Source of the DNA: Sporocytophaga sp.
Lineage (GTDB): Bacteria > Bacteroidota > Bacteroidia > Cytophagales > Cytophagaceae
Direction of reading: 5' to 3'
Assembly: GCF_017745095.1 (NCBI RefSeq)
Contig: NZ_JAGHZZ010000008.1
Span: forward strand, 113,830 to 177,829
DNA length: 64,000 nt
The notes under the pieces were generated by a model that worked only from the letters and a program-made list of their open reading frames with translations, had not been told where the DNA came from and searched no databases. This document shows, in pieces, positions 48,999 through 55,893 of this stretch (its first letter is position 1; every line of letters begins with the position of its first letter). The translations under genes were made by a program, and so were the position numbers.

Positions 48999-50081
48999 TT
49001 AAGAAAGCGGTACATTGGATTTTTTGCCCGACAATGCTTTTATGACCAATATACTGGCAATGAGTGCACCAGTGACAGCCATAATTATTCCCCTATGCTT
49101 TGTTAACCAAAGTTGCGGGCTGAAATTCGAAGCATTAGCATCAAATTTGCCATGAGCCATAGGATCTCCAGGGACAGGCTCCCAAAGATTATTTTTTCTT
49201 CCGGGATCTTCCGGTTCATTTAACAACTGTCCCTCTATTTCAGAATCAGCTAAGAACTTTCCGCCAACGAGCGGATTGTTATCAACAAGGAGAGTCTCTA
49301 TTGAAGGAGATCCAGCATGAACTTCTTTTCTATTGTGCCTTGAGGCGAAATAAATAGCTTCGGCAGCTACTTCCGGCTGAAAGATTCTTCCTAAAGGCTT
49401 TGTTTTATTAGAAAGGCTACTTTTAACTATGTTAAATTGAGGTGTATTTATTGCAGGCAGCTGTACAAGAGTTACCCTTACATTGCTGTTTTCATGAACC
49501 AATTCTTTCCTCAATGAATCAACAAAACCAATAATCGCCTGCTCTGCCCCACAATATGCTGATTGCAAAGGAATTCCTTTGGACGCATTTTCCGATCCCA
49601 CAAACAGAATTACCCCTCTGTTTCTTGATAGCATTCTTTTAAGAACTGCAAGTGTACCGTAAACTTGACCATGGTATGTTACATCCGTTACTCTTCTAAA
49701 TTCATCAGGTCTCATGCGGCTAACAGGAGAAAAAATATTTGTCATGGCATTGTTGATCCAGATATCGATGGGACCAAGATTTTCTTCCACTTTTCTGCAT
49801 GCTTCTTCCACCTGAACAGGATCCGCAACATCAGTTTTAATTGTTAATGCTATACCTCCAAGATCTTCAATATCTTTTTTAGTTCCGTGCAAACCATCCT
49901 CTCCCCTTGCAAGAATTGCAACCTTTGCTCCTTTACTGGCAAATTCTCTTGCAGTAGCCCTGCCTACGCCTGATGTACCACCGGTAATTACTACTACTTC
50001 AGGCTCTGAAGAATGGTATCCCTCTTTTCTAATCAATTCTCTGATCTTATCTGCAAGTTTTTTAATCTTTTGATCTGCCAT
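48999..50081 (-). CDS. Short-chain dehydrogenase/reductase with altered active site
   Basis: A 360-aa protein with a classical SDR Rossmann domain (about 25-275): TGGTSGVG at 33-40, NNAM near 110, S163 and Y176. The catalytic YxxxK motif reads Y176-C-G-A-E180, with Glu in place of the Lys (codon GAG). Lys at this position is normally essential, so catalysis is doubtful or modified. The C-terminal ~80 residues form a proline- and glycine-rich stretch containing DPMAHGKFDANA, then a membrane helix (about 330-350). It lies 76 nt upstream of the oxidase operon on the same strand, but co-transcription is not certain. Confidence 0.88.
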   Translation of the reverse strand: MADQKIKKLADKIRELIRKEGYHSSEPEVVVITGGTSGVGRATAREFASKGAKVAILARGEDGLHGTKKDIEDLGGIALTIKTDVADPVQVEEACRKVEENLGPIDIWINNAMTNIFSPVSRMRPDEFRRVTDVTYHGQVYGTLAVLKRMLSRNRGVILFVGSENASKGIPLQSAYCGAEQAIIGFVDSLRKELVHENSNVRVTLVQLPAINTPQFNIVKSSLSNKTKPLGRIFQPEVAAEAIYFASRHNRKEVHAGSPSIETLLVDNNPLVGGKFLADSEIEGQLLNEPEDPGRKNNLWEPVPGDPMAHGKFDANASNFSPQLWLTKHRGIIMAVTGALIASILVIKALSGKKSNVPLS

Positions 50082-50204
50082 GGTATGAAAGAATGCTTAT
50101 TAGATAAAGAACTTGTGCTAGCACATAAAAGTTAAATCAGATCCAGAAAGATCAGGAAACAAAAACCAAGACGGTCGGTTGAGAAAAAACAGATCTACAT
50201 TAAG

Positions 50205-50783
50205 ATGAAAACAGAATCAAAGCAACAAACCAATATTTCAGAAGAAAGAGATACCTTATGGGTTATTGATCAGGACCATACTAACATTAGGTTTTTTGCC
50301 AAACATCTTATTATTTCCAAAATCACAGGTATTTTCAAAGCATTTGAAGGTAAGGTCAAAACTGTGGGCAATGATTTTTCAACCGCTGAAATAGAATTTA
50401 AGGCTGAGGTAAGCAGTCTTGATACAGGAAAAAAAGAACGGGATTCACACCTTCTTTCTGAAGACTTTTTTAGGGCATCAAAATACCCAAACATACATTT
50501 CAAAAGCACCTCCATGCGCAGAATAAATTCTAAAGAATTTGAAGTTGAAGGAGATCTTACAATAAAAGATGTCAAAAAAAATATAACCGCAAATGTCCGC
50601 CTTGGTGGCATTGCAACAGACCCTTCAGGTCGAGAAATAGCAGGCTTCAACATGTCTGCTTGGGTAAATCGTTTTGATTTCGGACTAAACTGGAATAATG
50701 TTATGGACACCGGAGGGGCAATTGTAGGAGAAAAAATTGATATTGAATGCGATATAGAAATTGTAAAACAAAACGGTCATTAA
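50205..50783 (+). CDS. YceI-like domain protein
   Basis: A 192-aa lipocalin-like YceI protein, a family that binds isoprenoid or other hydrophobic molecules. Hallmarks are WVIDQDHTNIRFFAKHL near 22, LDTGKKERDSHLLSEDFFRASKYPNIHFKSTSM near 70-100 (landmark DSHLLSEDFF), and GFNMSAWVNRFDFGLNW near 145. No signal peptide is present, unlike E. coli YceI, so it is probably cytosolic. Its 3' UTR (50784-50917) contains a 22-nt stretch antisense to the tRNA-like RNAs encoded convergently downstream. Ends at an intrinsic terminator. Confidence 0.92.
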   Translation: MKTESKQQTNISEERDTLWVIDQDHTNIRFFAKHLIISKITGIFKAFEGKVKTVGNDFSTAEIEFKAEVSSLDTGKKERDSHLLSEDFFRASKYPNIHFKSTSMRRINSKEFEVEGDLTIKDVKKNITANVRLGGIATDPSGREIAGFNMSAWVNRFDFGLNWNNVMDTGGAIVGEKIDIECDIEIVKQNGH

Positions 50784-50850
50784 CAAAAAGATAGAAACTA
50801 TAAATCAAAACTAGCCCGATTTTTGTTCTCTATATATAAAAGTCGACTAA

Positions 50851-50872
50851 TCAGAAAGATTATAGTGGTCAA
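50851..50872 (+). other. Site complementary to the tRNA-like RNAs' long arm
   Basis: The plus-strand text TCAGAAAGATTATAGTGGTCAA matches the text of each array unit (for example 51027-51049) except for one missing A. As yceI mRNA it would be the antisense of the apical part of the tRNA-like variable arm, giving 22 bp with one bulge. It may be a remnant of a fourth unit, but its position does not fit the 207-bp period. Confidence 0.6.
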
Positions 50873-50884
50873 ATCCAAAAAGAT

Positions 50885-50917
50885 AAGCCTTGGTAAAAAC
50901 CAGGGCTTTTTTTATTT
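50885..50917 (+). terminator. Intrinsic terminator of yceI
   Basis: The stem AAGCC(T)TGG / CCA(G)GGCTT has a TAAAAA loop and is followed by T7. Confidence 0.85.
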
Positions 50918-50942
50918 TCCAAGGACCTAATAATTGAAAACT

Positions 50943-50974
50943 AAAAAGGCCACCTAAAATTTAGGCGGCCTTTT
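50943..50974 (-). terminator. Terminal intrinsic terminator of the tRNA-like array
   Basis: GGCCACCTAAA / TTTAGGCGGCC (50948-50958 with 50960-50970) form an 11-bp stem with one G-U on the minus strand, followed there by T5. It lies 5-8 nt beyond the CCA end of the last array gene. Plus-strand T4 makes it bidirectional. Confidence 0.88.
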
Positions 50975-50978
50975 AATT

Positions 50979-51126
50979 TGGCTGTAGGAGAAGGAGTCGA
51001 ACCTCCAAGAGGCAGTTAGCTATAACTCAGAAAGATTAATAGTGGTCAACCCATTAAGTTACGTTTATCCCGTTATTCCTCACCCCCGAGACAGGAGGGC
51101 ATGTCTGCCAGTTTCATCACCCTACA
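50979..51126 (-). ncRNA. tRNA-like RNA, copy 3 in transcription order
   Basis: A 148-nt gene with tRNA features read on the minus strand: acceptor stem TGTAGGG / TCCTACA (7 bp), discriminator G73, encoded CCA, D-arm with the GG of CTGGCAG, anticodon stem CCCTC/GGGGG with loop CTGTCTC (anticodon GUC, U33, U37, C38), and T-arm GGAGG-TTCGACT-CCTTC. A 76-nt segment replaces the variable loop and can fold on itself (GTAACT with AGTTAT; TTAATGG with CCA-CT-ATTAA). The D-arm resembles tRNA-Leu. It is too large for any ordinary tRNA. Followed by the array terminator. Confidence 0.8.
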
Positions 51127-51157
51127 TTGTGTGATCATTGAATAAACTAATACTATA

Positions 51158-51176
51158 GCCGCTTCGTCTAAGCGGC
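51158..51176 (-). other. Spacer hairpin between array copies 2 and 3
   Basis: The 7-bp perfect stem GCCGCTT / AAGCGGC with loop CGTCT lies 10 nt beyond the CCA of the middle gene. On the minus strand no U-run follows, so it is more likely a processing or partial-termination hairpin than a full terminator. On the plus strand it is followed by CTTTT. Confidence 0.55.
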
Positions 51177-51185
51177 CTTTTAATT

Positions 51186-51333
51186 TGGCTGTAGGAGAAG
51201 GAGTCGAACCTCCAAGAGGCAGTTAGCTATAACTCAGAAAGATTAATAGTGGTCAACCCATTAAGTTACGTTTATCCCGTTATTCCTCGCCCCCGAGACA
51301 GGAGGGCGTGTCTGCCAGTTTCATCACCCTACA
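51186..51333 (-). ncRNA. tRNA-like RNA, copy 2 in transcription order
   Basis: Identical to the leftmost copy except at two positions. Both changes (T to C on the minus strand, at gene positions 26 and 45) turn wobble pairs into Watson-Crick pairs in an extended anticodon-arm helix (C-G-CCCTC with GGGGG-C-G). One of them weakens the outer D-stem pair (A-C). The acceptor, T-arm, G73 and CCA are unchanged. The exact 207-bp distance to both neighbours shows tandem duplication. Confidence 0.8.
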
Positions 51334-51363
51334 TTGTGTGTCTTTGAAAAAACTGATTAATAT

Positions 51364-51384
51364 GGCCGCTTCGTCTAAGTGACC
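51364..51384 (-). other. Degenerate spacer hairpin between array copies 1 and 2
   Basis: GGCCGCTT / AAGTGACC with loop CGTCT: eight positions with one mismatch and one G-T. It is the decayed counterpart of the hairpin at 51158-51176 and has no U-run on the minus strand. Confidence 0.45.
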
Positions 51385-51392
51385 TTTTAGTT

Positions 51393-51540
51393 TGGCTGTA
51401 GGAGAAGGAGTCGAACCTCCAAGAGGCAGTTAGCTGTAACTCAGAAAGATTAATAGTGGTCAACCCATTAAGTTACGTTTATCCCGTTATTCCTCACCCC
51501 CGAGACAGGAGGGCATGTCTGCCAGTTTCATCACCCTACA
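51393..51540 (-). ncRNA. tRNA-like RNA, copy 1 in transcription order
   Basis: First gene of the array, next to the promoter. It differs from the leftmost copy at one position, which converts a G-U into a G-C pair in the long-arm helix GTAACT/AGTTAC. All other tRNA-like elements are as described for that copy. AspRS identity elements known from E. coli (G34, U35, C36, C38, G73) are present, whereas G10 is not. The A73 required by LeuRS is absent. Charging, if any, cannot be predicted with confidence. Confidence 0.8.
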
Positions 51541-51566
51541 TTGTTTTGTTCATTAAAGAACTGATA

Positions 51567-51598
51567 CAAAAGTAATAGATAAGGTCAATATTTACAAA
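51567..51598 (-). promoter_or_regulatory. Promoter of the tRNA-like array
   Basis: On the minus strand, TTTG (51595-51598) and TACTTTTG (51567-51574, exact TAnnTTTG) are separated by 20 nt, a good Bacteroidetes promoter. Transcription would start about 20 nt before the first gene. The spacers between copies have no equally good promoter. The element lies in the 143-bp region divergent from the Lrp/AsnC gene. Confidence 0.7.
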
Positions 51599-51683
51599 TT
51601 ATTCACTAAAATTTACTAAAATTTACATTTAATTCAAAAATATACTATTTTTATTAAAAATAACGCAAAACAACTTTTCCAAA

Positions 51684-52148
51684 ATGGATAAAAATTCTGA
51701 GATTGATAATGTGGACCTCAAAATACTTTCCCTCCTTATGGATAATGCAGGGATTGCCTACACCGATATCGCAAAGGAAATCTTTGTTTCCCCTGGTACA
51801 GTCCATGTCAGGATGAAAAAACTGGAGCAACTGGGAATTGTCAAAGGGTCGCATTTATCTATTGATTATGCACGCCTAGGCTACGATGTAACAGCTTTTC
51901 TGGGCATTTACCTGGAAAAGAGCTCCTTTTATGATCAGGCTGTAAAAGAGTTACAGGAAATACCTGAAGTGGTTAATGTCCATTATACAACAGGAAATTA
52001 CAGCATGTTTGTAAAAATAATCTGTAAAGACACTCAGCATTTAAGACAGGTGCTGCATGACAAAATTCAAAAAGTATCAGGAATTCAGCGGACTGAAACA
52101 AGTATTTCTCTGGAAGAATCGATAAACAGAAATATCAAACTATTTTGA
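51684..52148 (+). CDS. Lrp/AsnC-family transcriptional regulator
   Basis: A 154-aa regulator with an N-terminal helix-turn-helix (about 8-55: DLKILSLLMDNAGIAYTDIAKEIFVSPGTVHVRMKKLEQLGIV, landmarks DIAKEIFVSPGTVHVR) and a C-terminal RAM/AsnC ligand domain (about 65-145) with VVNVHYTTGNYSMFVKIICKD. Such proteins form octamers and sense amino acids. It is divergent from the tRNA-like array across 143 bp and precedes the suf operon by 131 bp on the same strand, so either could be a target. Ligand unknown. Confidence 0.93.
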   Translation: MDKNSEIDNVDLKILSLLMDNAGIAYTDIAKEIFVSPGTVHVRMKKLEQLGIVKGSHLSIDYARLGYDVTAFLGIYLEKSSFYDQAVKELQEIPEVVNVHYTTGNYSMFVKIICKDTQHLRQVLHDKIQKVSGIQRTETSISLEESINRNIKLF

Positions 52149-52216
52149 TGATTGAAAACCAACACATTCCTTACTTTCCCTAAAAAAAAAGGTTTTTTGA
52201 ACCTATATTTGGATGT

Positions 52217-52249
52217 TTTGTTCTAAATTTGTAAATTAAATTAGATTTG
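52217..52249 (+). promoter_or_regulatory. Probable suf operon promoter
   Basis: TTTG (52217-52220) and TAGATTTG (52242-52249, exact TAnnTTTG) are spaced 21 nt apart, about 30 nt before the sufB ATG. A second -7-like TAAATTTG lies at 52224-52231. The motif GTTCTAAAT occurs twice (52220 and 52249), bracketing the promoter as a possible operator. Confidence 0.5.
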
Positions 52250-52279
52250 TTCTAAATAAGCTCCTACAACAAAAAAGCG

Positions 52280-53725
52280 ATGAGTGAGAATATAAAAATT
52301 CTGGAAGAAATAACCAGCTCTGAGTACAAATACGGCTTTGAGACAAAGATCGAAGCGGATTCTGCACCTAAAGGGCTGAACGAGGATATTGTGAAGTTCA
52401 TTTCAGCAAAGAAAAATGAACCGCAGTGGCTTCTGGAATGGAGACTGAAAGCATATAGACATTGGTTGACTCTAACAGAACCAAACTGGCAAAATGTTAA
52501 TTATCCTAAAATTAACTATCAGGACATTATATATTACTCAGCGCCTAAGCCAAAAGTAAAACTGAACAGCCTGGACGAGATCGATCCTGAATTGAAAGCA
52601 ACGTTTGACAAACTGGGCATCTCTCTTGATGAGCAAAAGAGACTTTCAGGTGTTGCTGTAGATGCTGTAATGGATAGCGTTTCTGTGGCGACCACCTACA
52701 AAGGGAAGCTTGCTGAACAGGGCATCATATTCTGCTCTCTGAGCGAAGCAGTGCAGGAACATCCTGAACTTGTGAAGAAATATCTGGGATCAGTAGTTCC
52801 CATGACCGATAACTACTTTGCTGCTCTTAACTCAGCAGTATTCAGCGATGGATCATTTGTATTTATTCCTAAAGGCGTAAGATGTCCGATGGAACTATCT
52901 ACTTACTTCCGTATAAACGCTGCCAATACTGGTCAGTTTGAGCGTACATTGATCGTTGCAGAAGATTCAAGTTATGTAAGTTATCTTGAAGGCTGTACTG
53001 CACCGATGAGAGACGAAAATCAGCTACATGCTGCTGTTGTTGAGCTTGTAGCAATGGACAATGCTGAGATAAAATATTCTACCGTTCAAAACTGGTATCC
53101 TGGAGACAAAGAAGGTAAAGGAGGTATTTACAACTTTGTTACCAAAAGAGGTATCTGCAGCGGTGTGAATTCTAAAATATCCTGGACGCAGGTTGAAACG
53201 GGATCTTCCATTACCTGGAAATATCCAAGCGTTATTCTTAAAGGAGATAACTCTATCGGAGAGTTCTACTCTGTTGCTGTTACAAACAACATGCAACAAG
53301 CAGATACTGGAACGAAAATGATCCATATTGGTAAAAACACCAGAAGCAGAATTGTATCAAAAGGTATATCTGCAGGAAAAAGCCAAAACAGCTATAGAGG
53401 GTTAGTAGAAGTAATGAAGAGAGCGGAGAATGCAAGAAACTTCTCTCAGTGTGATTCTCTTCTGATGGGTGACAAATGCGGTGCACATACATTCCCCTAT
53501 ATAGAAGTAAAAAACAATACTGCGACTGTAGAACATGAAGCTACTACTTCAAAAATCGGTGAAGATCAAATCTTCTACTGCAATCAAAGGGGAATAGGAA
53601 CAGAGGCTGCTGTGGCATTGATTGTGAATGGATACTGTAAGGAAGTATTAAACCAGCTTCCTATGGAATTTGCAGTTGAAGCACAAAAACTTCTTGCTAT
53701 CAGTCTTGAAGGAAGTGTCGGTTAA
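52280..53725 (+). CDS. sufB: Fe-S cluster assembly scaffold SufB
   Basis: Scaffold subunit of the SufBCD complex, on which nascent Fe-S clusters are built in the cytosol. At 481 aa it shows the SufB signatures [27 protein letters not shown] (landmark [11 protein letters not shown]), YLEGCTAP, and the C-terminal [11 protein letters not shown]...[10 protein letters not shown] region with the conserved cysteines and histidine. ATG start. First gene of a six- or seven-gene SUF operon on the plus strand. Confidence 0.97.
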   Translation: MSENIKILEEITSSEYKYGFETKIEADSAPKGLNEDIVKFISAKKNEPQWLLEWRLKAYRHWLTLTEPNWQNVNYPKINYQDIIYYSAPKPKVKLNSLDEIDPELKATFDKLGISLDEQKRLSGVAVDAVMDSVSVATTYKGKLAEQGIIFCSLSEAVQEHPELVKKYLGSVVPMTDNYFAALNSAVFSDGSFVFIPKGVRCPMELSTYFRINAANTGQFERTLIVAEDSSYVSYLEGCTAPMRDENQLHAAVVELVAMDNAEIKYSTVQNWYPGDKEGKGGIYNFVTKRGICSGVNSKISWTQVETGSSITWKYPSVILKGDNSIGEFYSVAVTNNMQQADTGTKMIHIGKNTRSRIVSKGISAGKSQNSYRGLVEVMKRAENARNFSQCDSLLMGDKCGAHTFPYIEVKNNTATVEHEATTSKIGEDQIFYCNQRGIGTEAAVALIVNGYCKEVLNQLPMEFAVEAQKLLAISLEGSVG

Positions 53726-53763
53726 CCGTTCTTAAATTAGATATATTCAGCATTAACAATAAT

Positions 53764-53802
53764 GCTCCCGGAGATTCAGCTACATGCTTTGTCCCCGGGA
53801 GC
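53764..53802 (+). other. Intercistronic hairpin between sufB and sufC
   Basis: GCTCCCGG (53764-53771) and CCGGGAGC (53795-53802) form a GC-rich 8-bp stem with a 23-nt loop in the 114-nt gap. Only TTT follows. It may be an attenuator or mRNA-processing/stabilising element adjusting sufB relative to sufCDSE. Confidence 0.5.
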
Positions 53803-53839
53803 TTTCAACATTTAAATTCAACATTCAACAATAACTTTT

Positions 53840-54604
53840 ATGTTAAAGATAAAAGACCTTAAAGCTTCCGTAGATGGAAAAGAAATTCTGAAAGGAATAA
53901 ACCTGGAAGTAAAGGCTGGTGAGGTTCATGCAATCATGGGACCTAACGGATCAGGAAAAAGTACACTTGCCTCTGTACTTGCAGGTAGAGAAGATTACGA
54001 AGTAACAGGCGGAAGTGTTGAGTTTTTAGGAAAAGATTTATTGGATCTTGCTCCTGAAGAAAGAGCCGGAGAAGGTGTATTTCTTGCATTCCAGTATCCT
54101 GTGGAAATACCAGGAGTTTCTAATACAAACTTCCTTAAAACTGCCGTGAATGAAATTCGTCAGTACCGCAAGCAAGAGCCTCTTGACTCTGTAACGTTCC
54201 TGAATATTATGAAAGAAAAAATGAAGCTTGTTGAAATCGATCAGGCTTTATTGAAAAGATCTCTGAACGAAGGATTCTCTGGCGGTGAGAAAAAAAGAAA
54301 TGAAATCTTCCAGATGGCAATGCTTGAGCCTAAGTTATCAATCCTTGATGAAACTGATTCAGGACTTGATATCGATGCATTGAGAATTGTTGCTAATGGA
54401 GTAAATAAACTAAAGTCTAAAGAAACTGCTTCGATAGTGGTTACCCACTACCAAAGACTTCTAGACTATATCGTTCCTGATTTTGTACACGTGTTATATA
54501 ACGGACGTATTGTAAAATCAGGCACAAAAGAACTTGCGCTTGAGCTTGAAGAAAAAGGTTACGATTGGATTAAAAACGAAGTAAAGGCAGGATCTGCAGT
54601 TTAA
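53840..54604 (+). CDS. sufC: Fe-S assembly ATPase SufC
   Basis: ABC-type ATPase powering conformational change in SufBCD. Walker A is GPNGSGKST near residue 37-45. The signature is FSGGEKKRNEI near 150 (the SufC variant), and Walker B is LSILDETDSGLD near 170, with the catalytic Glu followed by the SufC-typical TDSGLD. 254 aa, normal length. Followed by sufD after 3 nt. Confidence 0.97.
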   Translation: MLKIKDLKASVDGKEILKGINLEVKAGEVHAIMGPNGSGKSTLASVLAGREDYEVTGGSVEFLGKDLLDLAPEERAGEGVFLAFQYPVEIPGVSNTNFLKTAVNEIRQYRKQEPLDSVTFLNIMKEKMKLVEIDQALLKRSLNEGFSGGEKKRNEIFQMAMLEPKLSILDETDSGLDIDALRIVANGVNKLKSKETASIVVTHYQRLLDYIVPDFVHVLYNGRIVKSGTKELALELEEKGYDWIKNEVKAGSAV

Positions 54605-54607
54605 GCC

Positions 54608-55876
54608 ATGAATTTAACAACTACAGAAGAACTGGTAAAAACCTTCAACGAAAATTCAAAGAAGCTCTCTCCTGCTCAGTCTGATGTCAGGAAAGACGCA
54701 ATCTCTGCCTTTCAGAAGCAAGGTTTTCCAGGAAGAAAAAACGAAGAGTGGAAATACACAAATCTCGCTCCTGTACTTGGGAGAGATTATCTGATTGAAG
54801 ATACCACAACACTTAACAAAAAAGATATAGATGGTTTATTGCTTTCATCTTTGGAAGCAAATCATGTTGTTTTTGTTAACGGAAATTATAACAAAGAACT
54901 TTCATCAGTAAATGCTGACGAACCAATTGTTATCAGTGATCTGAGCCAGGCTGGTGATATCAACGAATATCTTACAGCTTCGTCTATCACACTAAACGAT
55001 AGCCTTACTGAGCTCAACACTGCCTTAGCAAATGGCGTTGTGATAACTGTAAAAAAAGGTAAAGTAGTAAGCAAGCCTATCATCATTCATTTTGTAGGAG
55101 ACGGCAGAAAGGGTAATATTTTCTCTAACTCAAGAAACCTTTTCATTCTTGAAGAAAATGCTCAGGCTACTTTTATTGAAAACTATTCTACAATAGGCTC
55201 AAATGCTCATTTCTCAAACAACATTACTCAAATTGTTGTAAAGAAAGATGCTTATGCAACCTATTACAAGATACAGAATGATGCCAAGTCTGACCATGTT
55301 GGTACTACTCAGGTTTACCAGCCAGAGAAAAGCAATTTTGCAGCTACTACAATTACACTAGATGGAGGCATCATCAGAAACAACCTTAACATCCGACTTT
55401 CTTCAGAATATTCTGAAGCTTCACTGGTCGGACTGTATATGGTAAAAGGCAATACACACATAGACAATCACACTCTTGTAGACCACGCAAAAGCAAACTG
55501 TTATAGCAATGAACTATACAAAGGTTTACTGGATGATAAATCAACAGGTGTATTCAACGGAAAAATCTATGTAAGACAGGATGCACAAAAAACGAATGCC
55601 TTTCAGTCTAACAAAAATATCCTTCTAAGCAAGGACGCTACAATGAACACAAAACCTCAGCTTGAAATCTTTGCTGATGATGTTAAGTGTTCACATGGAG
55701 CAACAACAGGTATGATGGATGAAGAGCCATTATTCTATTTGAGATCAAGAGGTATCAGTGAGAAAAAAGCCAAAGCATTGTTAATGCATGCTTTTGCAGC
55801 TGATATACTTGAATACATCAAACTAGAGCCTTTGAGAGAGTTGCTCGATCAGACCATCCTCGACAGATTAAGTTAA
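54608..55876 (+). CDS. sufD: Fe-S assembly protein SufD
   Basis: SufB paralog in the SufBCD complex, needed for iron acquisition by the scaffold. At 422 aa it has the N-terminal KNEEWKYTNLAPVLGRDY, typical of SufD, a parallel beta-helix core, and the C-terminal DVKCSHGATTGMMDEEPLFYLRSRGIS with the conserved Cys-Ser-His. ATG start, 3 nt after sufC, so translation is probably coupled. Confidence 0.96.
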   Translation: MNLTTTEELVKTFNENSKKLSPAQSDVRKDAISAFQKQGFPGRKNEEWKYTNLAPVLGRDYLIEDTTTLNKKDIDGLLLSSLEANHVVFVNGNYNKELSSVNADEPIVISDLSQAGDINEYLTASSITLNDSLTELNTALANGVVITVKKGKVVSKPIIIHFVGDGRKGNIFSNSRNLFILEENAQATFIENYSTIGSNAHFSNNITQIVVKKDAYATYYKIQNDAKSDHVGTTQVYQPEKSNFAATTITLDGGIIRNNLNIRLSSEYSEASLVGLYMVKGNTHIDNHTLVDHAKANCYSNELYKGLLDDKSTGVFNGKIYVRQDAQKTNAFQSNKNILLSKDATMNTKPQLEIFADDVKCSHGATTGMMDEEPLFYLRSRGISEKKAKALLMHAFAADILEYIKLEPLRELLDQTILDRLS

Positions 55877-55893
55877 AATAAAAGCTAAGTAAG

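Noticed and set aside
50979-51540. tRNA-Leu or tRNA-Asp genes with a group I intron
   Set aside because: The extra 76 nt lies between the anticodon stem and the T stem, not in the anticodon loop, and is far too short for a group I intron core.
50979-51540. CRISPR array
   Set aside because: The repeated part is 148 nt and the spacers are related to each other with hairpins at the same place. This is tandem gene duplication.
50979-51540. tmRNA or selenocysteine tRNA
   Set aside because: No tag reading frame with the tmRNA layout, no UCA anticodon, and the acceptor plus T-stem total is the ordinary 12 bp.
52220-52257. Binding site of an Fe-S sensing repressor before sufB
   Set aside because: A repeated GTTCTAAAT is visible, but it does not match an operator I can name, and AT-rich promoters easily give such repeats.
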